The translations under genes and the position numbers were made by a program. DNA of 64,000 nt from Achatina immaculata (Eukaryota; Mollusca; Gastropoda; Stylommatophora; Achatinidae). Numbering within the stretch: position 1 is the first letter of the stretch; each line of letters opens with the position of its first letter. The DNA lies in NCBI GenBank assembly GCA_009760885.1, contig CM019709.1, positions 32,019,906 to 32,083,905 on the forward strand, in the 5' to 3' direction. This document shows, one piece after another, positions 9,643-22,100 of this stretch. The notes beneath the pieces were generated by a model that saw nothing but the letters and a program-made list of their open reading frames with translations, had not been told where the DNA came from and did not search any database.

Positions 9643-11690
9643 TGGTTCACATAAAGTATATTTCTGTAGAAGGATGGTTCACATAAAGTATATTTATGTA
9701 GAAGGATGGTTCACATAAAGTATATTTATGTAGAATGATGGTTCACATAAAGTATATTTCTGTAGAAGGATGGTTCACATAAAGTATATTTCTGTAGAAG
9801 GATGGTTCACTTAAAGTATACTTCTGTGGAAGGATGGTTCAGTTAAAGTATATTTATGTGGAAGGAAGGTTCAGTTAAAGTATATTTATGTGGAAGGATG
9901 CTTCAGTTAAAGTATATTTATGTGGAAGGATGGTTCAGTTAACGTACATTTATGTGGAAGGATGGTTCAGTTAAAGTATATTTATGTGGAAGGATGGTTC
10001 AGTTAAAGTATATTTATGTGGAAGGATGGTTCAGTTAAAGTATATTTATGTGGAAGGATGGTTCAGTTAAAGTATATTTATGTGGAAGGATGGTTCAGCT
10101 AAAGTATATTTATGTGGAAGGATGGTTTAGTTAAAGTATATTTATGTGGAAGGATAGTTCAGTTAAAGTATATTTCTGTGGAAGGATGATTCACTTAAAG
10201 TATATTTATGTGGAAGGATGGTTCAGTTAAAGTATATTTATGTAGAAGGATGGTTCAGTTAAAGTATATTTCTGTGGAATGATGGTTCACTTAAAGTATA
10301 TTTATGTGGAAGGATGGTTCAGTTAAAGAATATTTATGTGGAATGATGGTTCAGTTAAAATATATTTCTGTAGAAGGATGGTTCACTTAAAGTATATTTA
10401 TGTGGAAGGATGGTTCAGTTAAAGTATATTTATGTGGAAGGATGCTTCAGTTAAAGTATATTTATGTGGAAGGATGGTTCACTTAAAGTATATTTATGTA
10501 GAAGGATGGTTCACTTAAAGTATATCTATGTGGAAGGATGGTTCAGTTAAAGTATATTTATGTGGAAGGATGTTCAGTTAAAGTATATTTATGTGGATGG
10601 ATGGTTCAATTAAAGTATATTTATGTGGAAGGATGGTTCCGTTAAAGTAGATTTCTGTAGAAGGAGGGTTCAGCTAAAGTATATTTCTGTAGAAGGAGGG
10701 TTCAGCTAAAGTATATTTCTGTAGAAGGATGATTCACCTAAAGTATATTTCTATAAAAGAATGGTTCAGCTAAAGTAGATTTCTGTAGAAGGATAGTTCA
10801 GCTAAAATATATGTCTGTGGAAGTGTGGTTTAGCTAAAGTATGCTTCTGTAGAAGGAATGTTCAGCTAAAGTATTTTCTGTAGAAGGACGGTTCAGCTAA
10901 AGTATACTTCTATGGAAGGATTGTTCAGTTAAAGTATATTTCTGTGAAATGATGGTTCAGCTAAAGTATATTTCTATAGAAGGATGGTTCAGCTAAAGTA
11001 AATTTCTGTGGAAGGATGGTTCAGCTAAAGTATATTTCTGTGGAAAGATGGTTCAGCTAAAATATATTTCTGTGGAAAGATGGTTGAACTGAAGTATATT
11101 TCTGTTCAAAGATGGTTCAGCTAAAGTACATTTCTGTAGAAGGATGGTTCAGCTAAAGTATATTTATGTGGAAGGATGGTTCAGTTAAAGTATATTTATG
11201 TGGAAGGATGGTTCACTTAAAGTATATTTCTGTAGATGGATAGTTCAGCTAAAGTATATTTCTATAGAAGGATGATTCACCTAAAGTATATTTCTATAAA
11301 AGAATGGTTCAGCTAAAGTAGATTTCTGTAGAAGGATAGTTCAGCTAAAATATATGTCTGTGGAAGTGTGGTTTAGCTGAAGTATGCTTCTGTAGAAGGA
11401 ATGTTCAGCTAAAGTATTTTCTGTAGAAGGATGGTTCAGCTAAAGTATACTTCTATGGAAGGATTGTTCAGTTAAAGTATATTTCTGTGAAATGATGGTT
11501 CAGCTAAAGTATATTTCTATAGAAGGATGGTTCAGCTAAAGTAAATTTCTGTGGAAGGATGGTTCAGCTAAAGTATATTTCTGTGGAAAGATGGTTCAGC
11601 TAAAGTATATTTCTGTGGAAGGATGGTTCAGCTAAACTATATTTCTGTGGAAGGATGGTTCGGCAAAAGTATATTTCTGTATGAGTACGT
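9643..11690. repeat. 32-bp minisatellite, about 64 copies
   Basis: Units of the type GGATGGTTCAGTTAAAGTAT plus 12 bases fill about 2.05 kb. Variants are zoned: TTCACATAAAG units at the left edge, TTCAGTTAAAG with TTATGTGG in the middle, TTCAGCTAAAG with TTCTGTAG to the right. A run of about eleven diagnostic variant units at 10700-11060 recurs at 11245-11600, 543 bases later, so a block was duplicated inside the array. No coding function is seen. Confidence 0.97.
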
Positions 11691-11884
11691 ACAGTATTTG
11701 TAATACCGTCCATGGTTCTTTGTGCGTTCCTGTTCAACTGGACTTGTTATTTAGCTCCCATGTTCTTGCGATGTTTGTTCCTGGTTGTCGCAGTTACGAA
11801 CACAGCTGAAGATGAAGTACTTTTGTGATGTTGATTACCTGTGGTGTGCTTTAACACAAGGAGAGAGCTCAATATTCAGTCAGT

Positions 11885-12062
11885 CAGCCAGTCATTTGCA
11901 TGTCTCATGCGGAACTTTACCTCCCTAACAGCTCTCCTTTAGGCCTCTCGGTTGTAAGCAAGATGGCCTGCTGCCGATGCATCCGTTTGCAGATCATCAA
12001 CAATGTCTTGCAGCCATCTTCGCCTTGGTCTTCCTCTCTTTCCCATTATGTATCCTTCCAAG
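11885..12062 (-). mobile_element. LINE-D 3' end, reverse
   Basis: Reverse complement of the LINE-D tail (GAGGCCTAAAGG..., TTGCTTACAACCGAGAGG). Its tail reads as degenerate GACT/GGCT repeats (11872-11896) in place of ATGA. Confidence 0.85.
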
Positions 12063-12598
12063 GTGTAATATACAGCACTACCTTTAGACGAAACTGCCGT
12101 ATATACGGTGTATATATATATACGGGTTTAGGGTTCGTTCACGAATTCCTCTCCGGCGTAAATCGTGGGCTGCAGGTCAAGATGCTGCCCGATTTGGTTA
12201 GTAGTCAGCGGTCCGTACTTGACAGGGTAGAGTCAGGATTGGCGAGCCATAGCTATCTAAGAATCTGACCTCTCTGTCGGTACTAAAAGAAGAAGGTCTA
12301 ACCTGGCTAACGGGAATGCTATTTAGGTTCCTGTGCGGATGAAGTCTGCTGAAGAAGTTTTCCGCATCCCCTGTATTTAACCCTACTCAGAGACTGAAAG
12401 GAAAAAAATCCGACACAGCCCACTCCCAATCCGACATGAACTATGCCACAATATCTACACTATAAAGTAGAATCTTTCTGTACCCTGCACAGTGTAGGAG
12501 CAAACTAACTAGATGTAAATGAGAACAAACAGTTACTTTGTTACACACTTAGTAACCGTATCTAACCCAGGGAAGAGAAACAGCGACAAAAATATTGA
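12063..12598. other. No gene seen
   Basis: Unassigned, with a short TA run near 12110. Confidence 0.5.
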
Positions 12599-12985
12599 GG
12601 TAACATGAATGATTAAACAGTCACAGAGGTTAAGGGAGGTAACATGAATGATTAAACAGTCACAGAGGTTAAGGGAGGTAACATGAATGATTAAACAGTC
12701 ACAGAGGTTAAGGGAGGTAACTTGAATGACTAAACAGTCACAGAGGTTAAAGGAGGTAAAGTGAATGACTAAACAGTCACAGAGGTTAAAGGAGGTAACA
12801 TGAATGACTAAACAGTCACAGATGTTAAGGGAGGTAACATGAATGACTAAACAGTCACAGAGGTTAAGGGAGGTAACGTGAATGACTAAACAGTCACAGA
12901 GGTTAAAGGAGGTAACATGAATGACTAAACAGTCACAGATGTTAAGGGAGGTAACGTGAATGACTAAACAGTCACAGGGGTTCAG
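12599..12985. repeat. 39-bp minisatellite, about ten copies
   Basis: Units start GGTAACATGAATGA(T/C)TAAAC and continue with AGTCACAGAGGTTAAGGGA. Start points at 12601 and 12640 give the 39-base period. Confidence 0.95.
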
Positions 12986-13387
12986 CAGTCTGCTCAGTCG
13001 TTCAACAAACTACAGTAACGTAGATGTATACAACAAGCAAAAATCAGCTTCTAACAAAGCCCTTTCAGAAGTGTAACGTGAGAAAGGAAGAGGATGGAAT
13101 CTTGATGAATGAGAGACTGTAAATGTCAGTGTGAAAATCAAGAAAACAACACTACAAAAAACATCCCTACGAGCAAGAGTCTGACATAGGAATGTGCATA
13201 TACCGTAACAAAGAAAAAAAAACAGGCTGACTATCCTTAAATCCTGAGTTAATAAAACCGAAAAAAAACTACACTACAATCCATTCTCTCATCTGTATCC
13301 TAAAAAGGGCTAGAAGACATCTATATCTAAGTCCTAACTACACTATACAAAAACTGTAACTATGTCCTAAAAAAGGGCAAATAACAA
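12986..13387. other. No gene seen
   Basis: AT-rich, no recognised feature. Confidence 0.5.
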
Positions 13388-13695
13388 GTCTCCTTACGTT
13401 CTACAAGACTACAATTCCTAGCTGACATCTCTTTACATTCTACCATACTACAATTCCTAGCTGACATCTCCTTACATTCTACCATACTACAATTCCTAGC
13501 TGACATCTCCTTACATTCTACCAGAGTACAATTCCTAACTGACATCTCCTTACATTCTACCAGACTACAATTCCTAGCTGACGTCTCCTTACATTCTACC
13601 AGACTACAATTCCTAGCTGACGTCTCCTTACATTCTACCAGACTACAATTCCTAGCTGACGTCTCCTTACATTCTACCAGACTACAATTCCCAGC
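13388..13695. repeat. 39-bp minisatellite readable as a 13-residue repeat
   Basis: Eight units of the type CTACAATTCCTAGCTGACAT plus 19 bases. Because 39 is a multiple of 3, the reverse strand stays open for 113 codons and repeats S-A-R-N-C-S-L-V-E-C-K-E-M/T. Synonymous and non-synonymous differences look alike, and there is no promoter or exon context, so I treat it as non-coding. Confidence 0.9.
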
Positions 13696-14725
13696 TGACA
13701 CAATTTCTACACGAACGACTCACGCCGTCTTCTCGACGTTTTCAATTCTCCCCCCTCAGATCCTGAGAGAAGCTCTCAGCTGAGCAGTAACAACCAATCA
13801 TCATGCGGAATTCCTTAAGTCGGATGCTGCACGAACAGGCTCTGCCATAAGAGTGACATCGTTCCAAACCGAGTGAAGTCCCGTATACCAGAACGACTAT
13901 ATGCACTGTAAAGAAGACCAGATTGCAGCCAGCTCCACCAAGACAGAAAAAGAAGAAATCAAGGGCCTCTTGTACTGAGATCATCGACATTGCATTTCAC
14001 TGTAATTGGGGAACCATATGTATGTTCTGTTTACAGCTGCCTTCTTGTCCTCGCGTAGAAAATAGGGAGAAAACTGGACGAGGAAACAGAATGTTAATCT
14101 TAGAATGAATGCAATTTATGAATCCAAATATTTTAATGTTTTTTTTTTTTGGGGGGGGGGGGGGAGCGGGTTGTGAAAATGTTAGCAGATGTTAAGGAAA
14201 AGAATATTTGAAAAAGGCGAAGATGATGATGCAATATTAAATTCACAGTACAAACAAACGAAAACGCATTGACGAACATTTCTGTACAGAGAGTGAGCAA
14301 CACATACATCGGCCTGGCATTCAGCCCTTCATCTCTCAGTGCTCACTCTAAGGCAAACATTCAGCAATAACAGACCCGGACATCGGTAACAGGGGCCGTT
14401 ACTCGTGATATTTTCAGAAAAAAGAAAAAGGATTTTGGAGCACAAGATCTGATACGAAATAACCGAATTCAACCGTATATAGAAGGACAGCATCCAAGTT
14501 ATGACTGAAAGGCGATCTTAAGGCAAAAGCACGACATTGACATGGCATTTCTGGAAATATCGAAGCGATCATAGCTCACAGGCACATAAATAAATAAACT
14601 GAGGGGTCAAGTTTGCATTACACATTTTTTTTCTACTGTCATCTCGCCAATAAGACCTTCTACGATCACATCATGAAGGCGTTTGTATGCTCGCTATCAG
14701 AAGAACAGTTTTAGTTTTATAATTC
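13696..14725. other. No gene seen
   Basis: Unassigned sequence, with a poly-T/poly-G run at 14141-14164. Confidence 0.5.
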
Positions 14726-15012
14726 GTGATGGGATTAGGTATCACAGAACGCCGGCTTGCGAAGGCTATAAAAATGAGAAAGCCGAGATATATCGACCTC
14801 ATCAAGAGACACAATAGCTTTGGAGAGGCTGATAATAGAAGGCACGGTCGCCGACAAAAAGAGAAAGGGACCGAGCTCGCCGCACGTGGACCCAGGTCAT
14901 CAACGGAAAGTCGAAGTCAATGCGAGACGCCGGTCAACTTGACCTAAGATCGCATTGCATTCAGGGAGGCTGTGAGAGGGGCAATGCTCTGGAAAGGACA
15001 CGTGAAGTGAAG
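14726..15012 (+). mobile_element. LINE-F 3' end
   Basis: Encodes a degraded LINE C-terminus: RKPRYIDLIKRHNS (a cognate of RYFGHIKRHS), then after a stop FREAVRGAMLWKGHVK. The same ending is on the reverse strand at 23.06-23.53 kb, with the order RKLRYFGHIKRHSALE then TGTMLWIG. Confidence 0.7.
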
Positions 15013-15124
15013 AAATTTGCATTTGTCATCCAATAGTTTAATAATGTTGTATACTTAATAAATAACACAGGAAATTCATAGTACGATGACTTTTTAGTGT
15101 GAATTTTCTGTGTCTCTTTTGTTG

Positions 15125-15136
15125 ATTTCAGTGTAT
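15125..15136. other. Target site duplication, left
   Basis: ATTTCAGTGTAT, repeated exactly at 16184-16195, bounds the LINE-B copy between. Confidence 0.88.
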
Positions 15137-16183
15137 CTTATATCTCTTATATCCTTCCCGTGCCGTTAATCGTCACATAGGGCTCGCAAGATAGTTCGCC
15201 AATTTTTCCTGTCTTCGGCGAGTTTTTCAACCTCATCAATGGATTTTATGCCTATTAATTTGGCTTCTCTTAACAATGCCCTCTTCAGAGTTTCACGCGG
15301 TCTGCCACTTTTCCTTTGGCCTGTTGTGTTCCATTTTATAGCTTGTTTTTGGGATTCTCTGATCGTTTCTTCTCATCACGTGACCAACATATGTCCATCT
15401 CCTTTTCCTGATCACCCATGAGACTGGTTGTTGTTCAGTCATCTGTCTTATCTCTGCATTATTCTTAAATTCGTCCCACTTGATGCCGAGTATTTTCCTT
15501 AGGCAGTTGCTTTCAAAAGACTCTAATTTCTTGTCTATTTCTTTAAATAAATGAGGGTGGATATTACATTTGAACTGAATAGTCTTAGCTTGGTTTTTAT
15601 ACTTATAAGTTTTTAATGCTATATGTTCTCAAGATTCTTTAAGATCGATGCTGCTTATGCAATTCTGATTCTAACTTCCTTTCTGGTGTCACCATCCTGG
15701 TCTATGTAGCTGCCAAGGTATGCAAATTGATTGACTTATTCAATGTCTATCCCTTCTATGTGAATCTTTCCATTTTGATTAATGAGAAGTTTCGTTATTT
15801 TTGTTTTGTCCTTGTTAATTTCAAGCCCTATTTTGCTAGCCATTGAAGACAGGCTATCTGTTTTTTCTTGCATGGAATTCACATTGTTACTGATAAGAGT
15901 TATGTCATCGCAAAATCAAGATCTTCTAGTTGAGTCTCATGTACCCAGTCAAAACTTGTGTTACCTGTGCAGCATTTTTTTCATTATGAAGTTTATTGTA
16001 ATTCCAAAAAGCAAAGGAGACACATCCTTGTTTCACACCTGTTTCAGTCTCAAACTATTCACTCATCCCTTCTTCTGTCTTGACTGCACAAACATATCCA
16101 TTGTAGAAGTCCTTAATGATGTTGACAGTTTTAGATGGTATTCCATATAGACTTAAAATTCTCCAGAATGAATCTCTGTGTAT
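15137..16183 (-). mobile_element. LINE-B copy, 5'-truncated, with 12-bp target duplication
   Basis: A 1047-bp reverse-strand copy. Reading from high to low coordinates it shows the end of the RT (a degraded TGVKQGC block near 16040, then a GLEINKDKTKI-like segment), a LGSYIDQDGD-like connection near 15700, and a GHVTR...KWNTTG-like segment. It ends with GRPRETLKR and the family 3' end GGCACGGGAAGGATATAAG with an ATAAG tail. Stops and frameshifts break the frame. The exact flanking duplication dates it as one insertion event. Confidence 0.88.
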
Positions 16184-16195
16184 ATTTCAGTGTAT
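16184..16195. other. Target site duplication, right
   Basis: Exact partner of 15125-15136. Confidence 0.88.
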
Positions 16196-16212
16196 ATAAT
16201 CATATATATAAT

Positions 16213-16868
16213 TTTGAAACAAAATGTGAACAACAGAAATGTACTCAGAGTAGATAGCAAGTTAATAAAGGAGGTCAACGATTATTTTATACCATGGCAG
16301 TAGAGTAGAAGAAAATGGAGGCAGCACAGAGGACATCAACGGCAGATTTACTAGAGCAAACCCGACTTTTGCAATGCTGCAGACTATATTGAAATCTAAA
16401 AACTAAGCATGAATAAGAAAATCAGGATATTTAAGAGTAATGTTCTAAGTGTACTACTCTATAGAAGTGAATGCTGGAAAATCACCAAAACCATAGAAAA
16501 CAAGTTGAATTCTTTCCAGACTAAATGTTTACGAAGAATTAGAAAAATAGTTTGGTCAAACCCCATAAGAAATAACATCTTATTGGCAGAAATGCAGATG
16601 AAGCCACTGACAGCAATTATTGAGGAAATACACTGGTAATGGTTGGGACATGTGCTCCGAATGACTGACAACTCACTACCAAAAATAGCACTAAAATGGA
16701 CACCACAGGGGAACAGAAGTAAGGGTAGACCACAAGAGACATGGAGAAGAACAACAGAGAGGATGTTGAGCAATAGAGGACTCACCTGGGCAAGAGCAGA
16801 AAAAAAGGCAAAAGACAGGCATTTGTGGAAAACCCTTGCGGAAGCCCCATGTGCCCTGGGCACTTAAA
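16213..16868 (+). mobile_element. LINE-A 3' end
   Basis: Carries the LINE-A C-terminal segments (KIRIFKSNVLSVLLYRSECW, HVLRMTDNSLPKIAL, TWRRTTERMLSNRGLTWARA, CALGT stop). It is followed at once by a TA microsatellite rather than the GA tail of other copies. One in-frame stop (CACTGGTAATGG region) breaks it. Confidence 0.88.
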
Positions 16869-16869
16869 G

Positions 16870-16870
<1 letters not shown>

Positions 16871-16910
<40 letters not shown>
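16871..16910. repeat. TA microsatellite
   Basis: About 20 TA dinucleotides between a LINE-A end and a LINE-B end, probably grown from the LINE-A tail. Confidence 0.9.
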
Positions 16911-16913
<3 letters not shown>

Positions 16914-17030
16914 TTTGATGAGGTTGAAAGACTCGCCGAAGACAGGAAAAATTGGTGAACTACTTTGCGAGCCCTATGTGACGTTTAACGGCACGGGAAG
17001 GATATAAGATATAAGAAGATATATATACAT
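16911..17030 (+). mobile_element. LINE-B 3' end
   Basis: Short copy of the last LINE-B codons (DEVERLAEDRKNW... CDV) and the GGCACGGGAAGGATATAAG end with an ATAAG tail. Confidence 0.88.
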
Positions 17031-17036
17031 ATAAGA

Positions 17037-17158
<122 letters not shown>

Positions 17159-18347
17159 CGACCGTTCTTCGTCTATTCTCTAGTTAAGTCCAACGTGTCT
17201 TAGTGTTTATATGAGTATAAAGATAACACTAAGACCATTTTCAGCTCATTTTCAGGTACGTATGTTCTTTGCCTGAGGATTCCATACGACATTACTCCGT
17301 TTCTACAGAATGTAATGTTACACTACACTCTTTCTGACATACTGGAAATCACGCTGCATGTTTACTACATAGCTTAATACCAGATTGTTCGTTTGCTGTA
17401 CTGGCAGAGGACTTCATGCAAACCAAGTGTAGGATTTATTGCCTCCTACTGTTCCATGTCTGAGATTTGCTTGTCACATTGCTCCTAGACTTCATGATTT
17501 AGTGTCACATTACGCCATTCTTCAATTTAAAATGTCGGGTTGTCACTTCTTGCAGGACCTAATGATATGCCGCTTCCAGTTTGCAGGAAGCAGGGTCACA
17601 TTTAGTATTTGTTGCAAGTTTATTTTATCACAGTGTGACAAGTGGAATTCCAGTATTACATTGTATGTGCATGTGTGCAGCAAAAAGACTGTCCTATTTT
17701 CAGCTTATTTGACACAAACAGCTCGTCAGGTCTAAAACTGGAGAAATACTTTCACGATGGTGAAACATATCCGAATACATTTCCCAAGTTAGATTCGACT
17801 TTTCTCTGAGATAAATGGACTCGCCTACTCTGATCAAGCAGATGTTTGTTGAATGAAATGGAGCATAGAAGCTCTATCCGATATTAAATGAAGACTTTTA
17901 TCTTTAATTTTTAACTTTTGACCTAACAGACAACCGTGACACACGAACATTTTTTGCTAAAATAAAAACAAGTTTCCTTGGAAAATGACGTGATGCCTAT
18001 TTTTAGCATTTGCAGCATTTTAAAATTATAAACTCCTAACTACGAAACAAAACAATATGATTATAGTGTTGTCAGATTTGTTCTGGACTGAAAGAGTTCA
18101 GATCTAATTTTTTTTTAAAAACATTTTAGATCTTTCTTATTGCACTCTGCATTAGCCCACTGGTGCTGTGATTTCTTTCGCGGAACGAGAATTTCAAAAT
18201 AAGTGCACGAAACCCGTAGCACCGAAGAAAATCTTCATTGATTGATGGTCGACAGCAGCAGGGACAGAACCCACTAGCATAAGATCGGCGTCAGCCTCGT
18301 TACTGATTCGGCCTACACATACTCTGTAGTATTATGTCTCACCGATA
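17159..18347. other. Upstream region of the receptor gene, no feature recognised
   Basis: Should hold 5' untranslated sequence or an upstream intron of the receptor gene. I see no convincing TATA box, initiator or splice signal and cannot place the transcription start. An upstream non-coding exon is possible. Confidence 0.4.
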
Positions 18348-19167
18348 ATGATTGCGTACATGATTAAAATGCTTGTGATTAATTGTTCTAAAATGTCCAT
18401 GATATGGCCGTGCATGCTAGGCTGGTTTCTGAGGTCACATCTGGCAGCTGCTGCCGATCACTCCCCGGGTGACAGTTCCATGAATCCTGGTGGCTCTTTC
18501 CTGGAGAAAGAATATGACATAGTCTACCAGGAGGGTCCTACTTTCACTGACACATCTGAGTCCGTAGCCAGGAATTCCAGTGCTGCATTCCACGGGCTTT
18601 GTGGACCCAGTGCGTGCGAGACCCATCTGGAGGCTGTGAAAGAAACTTTAACGGATAGTTTCTATGCTAATGTTTCAGATCCAAGTTCTCACGGCCTGGG
18701 TTCCATGGGGCAGCAGTCTGTTCACTACTCTCCCGTGTTTGCTGCAGCTGCTGCCACTTTGAGCACCATCATCTTCACTTTTGGTATTCTCGGGAACATC
18801 TTCGTCGTCGCTGTCATCGCTCGAAGCCGCAAAATGCATACGCCGACCAACTGCTATCTCTTAAGCCTGGCTGTAGCAGACAGCTTGGTTTTAGTGTCGG
18901 CCACCCTTCCGTCGATCCCTGAACCGTTCTACCGAGTGGATGAGTGGCCCTACGGCCGAGTTATGTGCTCTCTGCTCATCTTCGTGCAGTATCTCGGCGT
19001 GGACTGCTCCTCTCTGTCGATCACGGCTTTCACCATAGAAAGGTACATCGCCATCTGCCATCCCATGAAGGCTCAGCTTATTTGCACGGTCAGTAGAGCG
19101 AAAAGAATCATCATTGCCCTGTGGGTTGTTATGATCCTTTACTGCTCGCCTTGGCTGGGACTAACAG
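18348..19167 (+). CDS. TRHR: Receptor coding exon 1 (residues 1-273)
   Basis: Encodes the N-terminal domain and TM1 to TM4. The donor is CTAACAG|GTAAGC, phase 1. Approximate helices: TM1 130-157, TM2 167-190, TM3 203-230, TM4 250-273. Residues 1-36 are hydrophobic and could act as a signal peptide. GTAAGC is a strong donor; reading through it would add only a dozen residues and a stop. Confidence 0.92.
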
Positions 19168-22100
19168 GTAAGCAGCTGAGAAATAGTCTTGTCTTTGGAT
19201 GTTGATATGGAAAACAAGACTTCTTGATAATGAATGTTTTGACTGTTTCTCTGTGTAAATCGGGCGTGGGCAACCTTTTGTTGTTGTTGTTGTTGTTGTT
19301 GTGTTGTTGTTGTTCAGCGGGGTGAAACAGAAGCAAAAAAAAAACAAAAACAAAAAACTTTATACCTTCACACGGGCCATACGTTTTTTTTTTCCATGTA
19401 CAATTTATTAACTCATAGTCGCAAAATGAACATAATTAAGTTTAATGCATTATAAAGCAAATGTAATTAACTGTTATCGTATAGTTAAGTTATCGAGCCA
19501 TGCTGGTGCAGTCCTACAAAATAAAATCATAATTGTTAATGGTTCCAGCAAATTATACGTTTTTTTTTTTTGGGGGGGGGGGGGACACAGTACTGGAACC
19601 CGGAAACTAGAAAAGGACCTGGCTCTGTCTGTTGCTAGCCCTGGGGAGCTGCTTCTTCACACTCGCGGCATATCCTTACGCGCTCAGCTTTCGACATCTG
19701 GATGTCTTTCGGTGTTTTCAGAGATGCAACTGCCATGTAATGTTGGCGGCCATGCATTAGCCGTGAAACTACCCAGGCAGAATTTACCCAGATTGATCTC
19801 AGCCAAACGCTATTTTGCCGGGGGGGGGGGCCGTATCTGACCCGCGGGCAGGAGGTTGCTCATATGTGGTATATGTGTATATGTGTTACATACTAATAAA
19901 TTACTAACAATTTTATTAGAATAACAATATACAACTTTTTCCTGTTTAAACTAATGTATAATACCTCATACTGCAAATCAGACTTTGCCTTTGTGATCCT
20001 TTTTAAATATGACAACCATCCTTATTCTACTTTATGATTTTACCCCATTGGTTACCCTCTTGGTCATTTGAGATAATTCCCCCCCCCCTCCCCTCTCCCT
20101 CCAGGTACCAAAAGAGTTAAGACTTCTGTTATTACCCCCATCTACATACTGTATAGATCGCCTCTTCCTCAGTTGTTGTTGTTGTTGTTGTTTTGTTTTC
20201 ATTTCTTAGCATGAGTGTTTTCTGAGATATACTGTCTGGTGGTAGTCGTGGAATGTGCTTTTGAAGACGTATTTTAAGCGCGAAATGTTCTCAAAAGCAT
20301 GTAAAGTTCTGTTGACAGCTACACATGTGTTGTTCAAGGCTAGAGCAGAGATAAGAGAAACGAGCAAGCAACAGTCTCGTACTTACTGGAAAAAAAAAAG
20401 AAGGTGGGCATATGTGGGCCACGTGATGAGAAGAAACAGAAGGATCACAATGCCACGTGATGAGAAGAAACAGAAGGATCACAATGCCACGTGATGAGAA
20501 GAAACAGAAGGATCGCAATGCCACGTGATGAGAAGAAACAGAAGGATCACAATGCCACGTGATGAGAAGAAACAGAAGGATCACAATGCCACGTGATGAG
20601 AAGAAGCAGAACGATCACAATGCCACGTGATGAGAAGAAACGGAAGGATCACAATGCCACATGATGAGAAGAAACAGAACGATCACAATGCCACGTGATG
20701 AGAAGAAACGGAAGGATCACAATACCACGTAATGAGAAGAAACAGAAGGATCACAATGGAAGTCATCAAATGGGAAAAATTGGGGGGAGGGGGGAGGAAA
20801 AAGTAACCGACCTCGAGAGACCCTAAAGAGAGCTCACTGGCTTCAAACCCCTTGATGAGCTTGAGCAGCTCACCGGGAATAGAGATTCGTGAAGAGACGC
20901 ACTGCGAGGCCAGTGTGACGCCTGAAGGAGCGGGAAGGATGTAAGATACAGATAAGAACACAGAGACTGTCATCATCTTGCATAATGTACTTAGTTAATA
21001 TACTGAATTATTAATTTAATGCGCAATAATGCTATGATCTAAAACTCTTGCTTTCCTTTCTTCCATTGCCTGCTTCTTCTTCTTCTTCCCTTGAGCATCT
21101 GCTGAAATTCAGAAGCTGTCCTGGCCACTGATAACTCACTGCTGCAGACAAGACACGTCTCCATTCTTCTCTGTTCTTGATCTTTTCTTGTCAATAGACG
21201 ATTGCAAGAGTGTGTATATTTCCTTTAGACTGTCTCGCCGTCATTTTCTAGTTTACCTCTTGGTCTATCCGCTTTCACCACTTCTGTACAGACCGTCTTT
21301 GTTTGTCTATCCTCCTCTATTCTCTCTAAATGTCTGAGCCACCCCAGTCTGTTGTTTTTCATAACGACTGTCGTAAGCTGAGGGTTAAACAATGTGCAGG
21401 TGTCTTTGTTACTTCCTGTCTCCCATTGTTGTGTTATAGGGTCTCTTACCGGTCCACACCCTTACTCTGTTAACAATAAAGGTATGGTAAAGATTACCTT
21501 ATTATTACTCCAATAACAGTAAAAGATAAGGTAAAGATTACCTTATTATTACTCCAATAACAGTAAACGGTAAGGTAAAGGTTACCCTTTAATGCCATGG
21601 AGACATCATGGGGACATGGTGTTAGTATCCATTATTCTCCTTGACCTGCCAGCACACTAGAGGGTGATGTGGTCAGCATCACGGCCAGGGCGACCTTCCT
21701 TCCCCAGGAGAGGCCAAGTGACTCGTGGCTCCGGCCAGATTCGAGCCGCCGATTTTCGCCATGAGAGACTAGTACACAAAGTGGGTACGCCACTCAGCGC
21801 CCACGTCTCGTAGGGTGAAACTAACAAAGTAAGCAAACACAACACAGCGCTGAAAAACAGCGAGATCTTGTACTTGTACGAACTCCCTGTAACTTCGAGC
21901 TGGTGTTCTTGGCAACGGATGCTGTGAAGGTGTTGAGGTACAGCATCGTATCGGAGAGGGAGCGGGTTATGGCGGCTACTTTTTCAGTCTCGGAGTGCGG
22001 CTAAAGCGCGTGGGGTGGGGTGGTGTACAATGCTTCTTTAGCAGACTCCACCACCACTGGAACTATGGCGATCCCTGCCCCGTTAGCCAAGCTATGCCTG

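Noticed and set aside
9643..11690. CRISPR-like array
   Set aside because: Units are contiguous with no unique spacers and the DNA is clearly eukaryotic.
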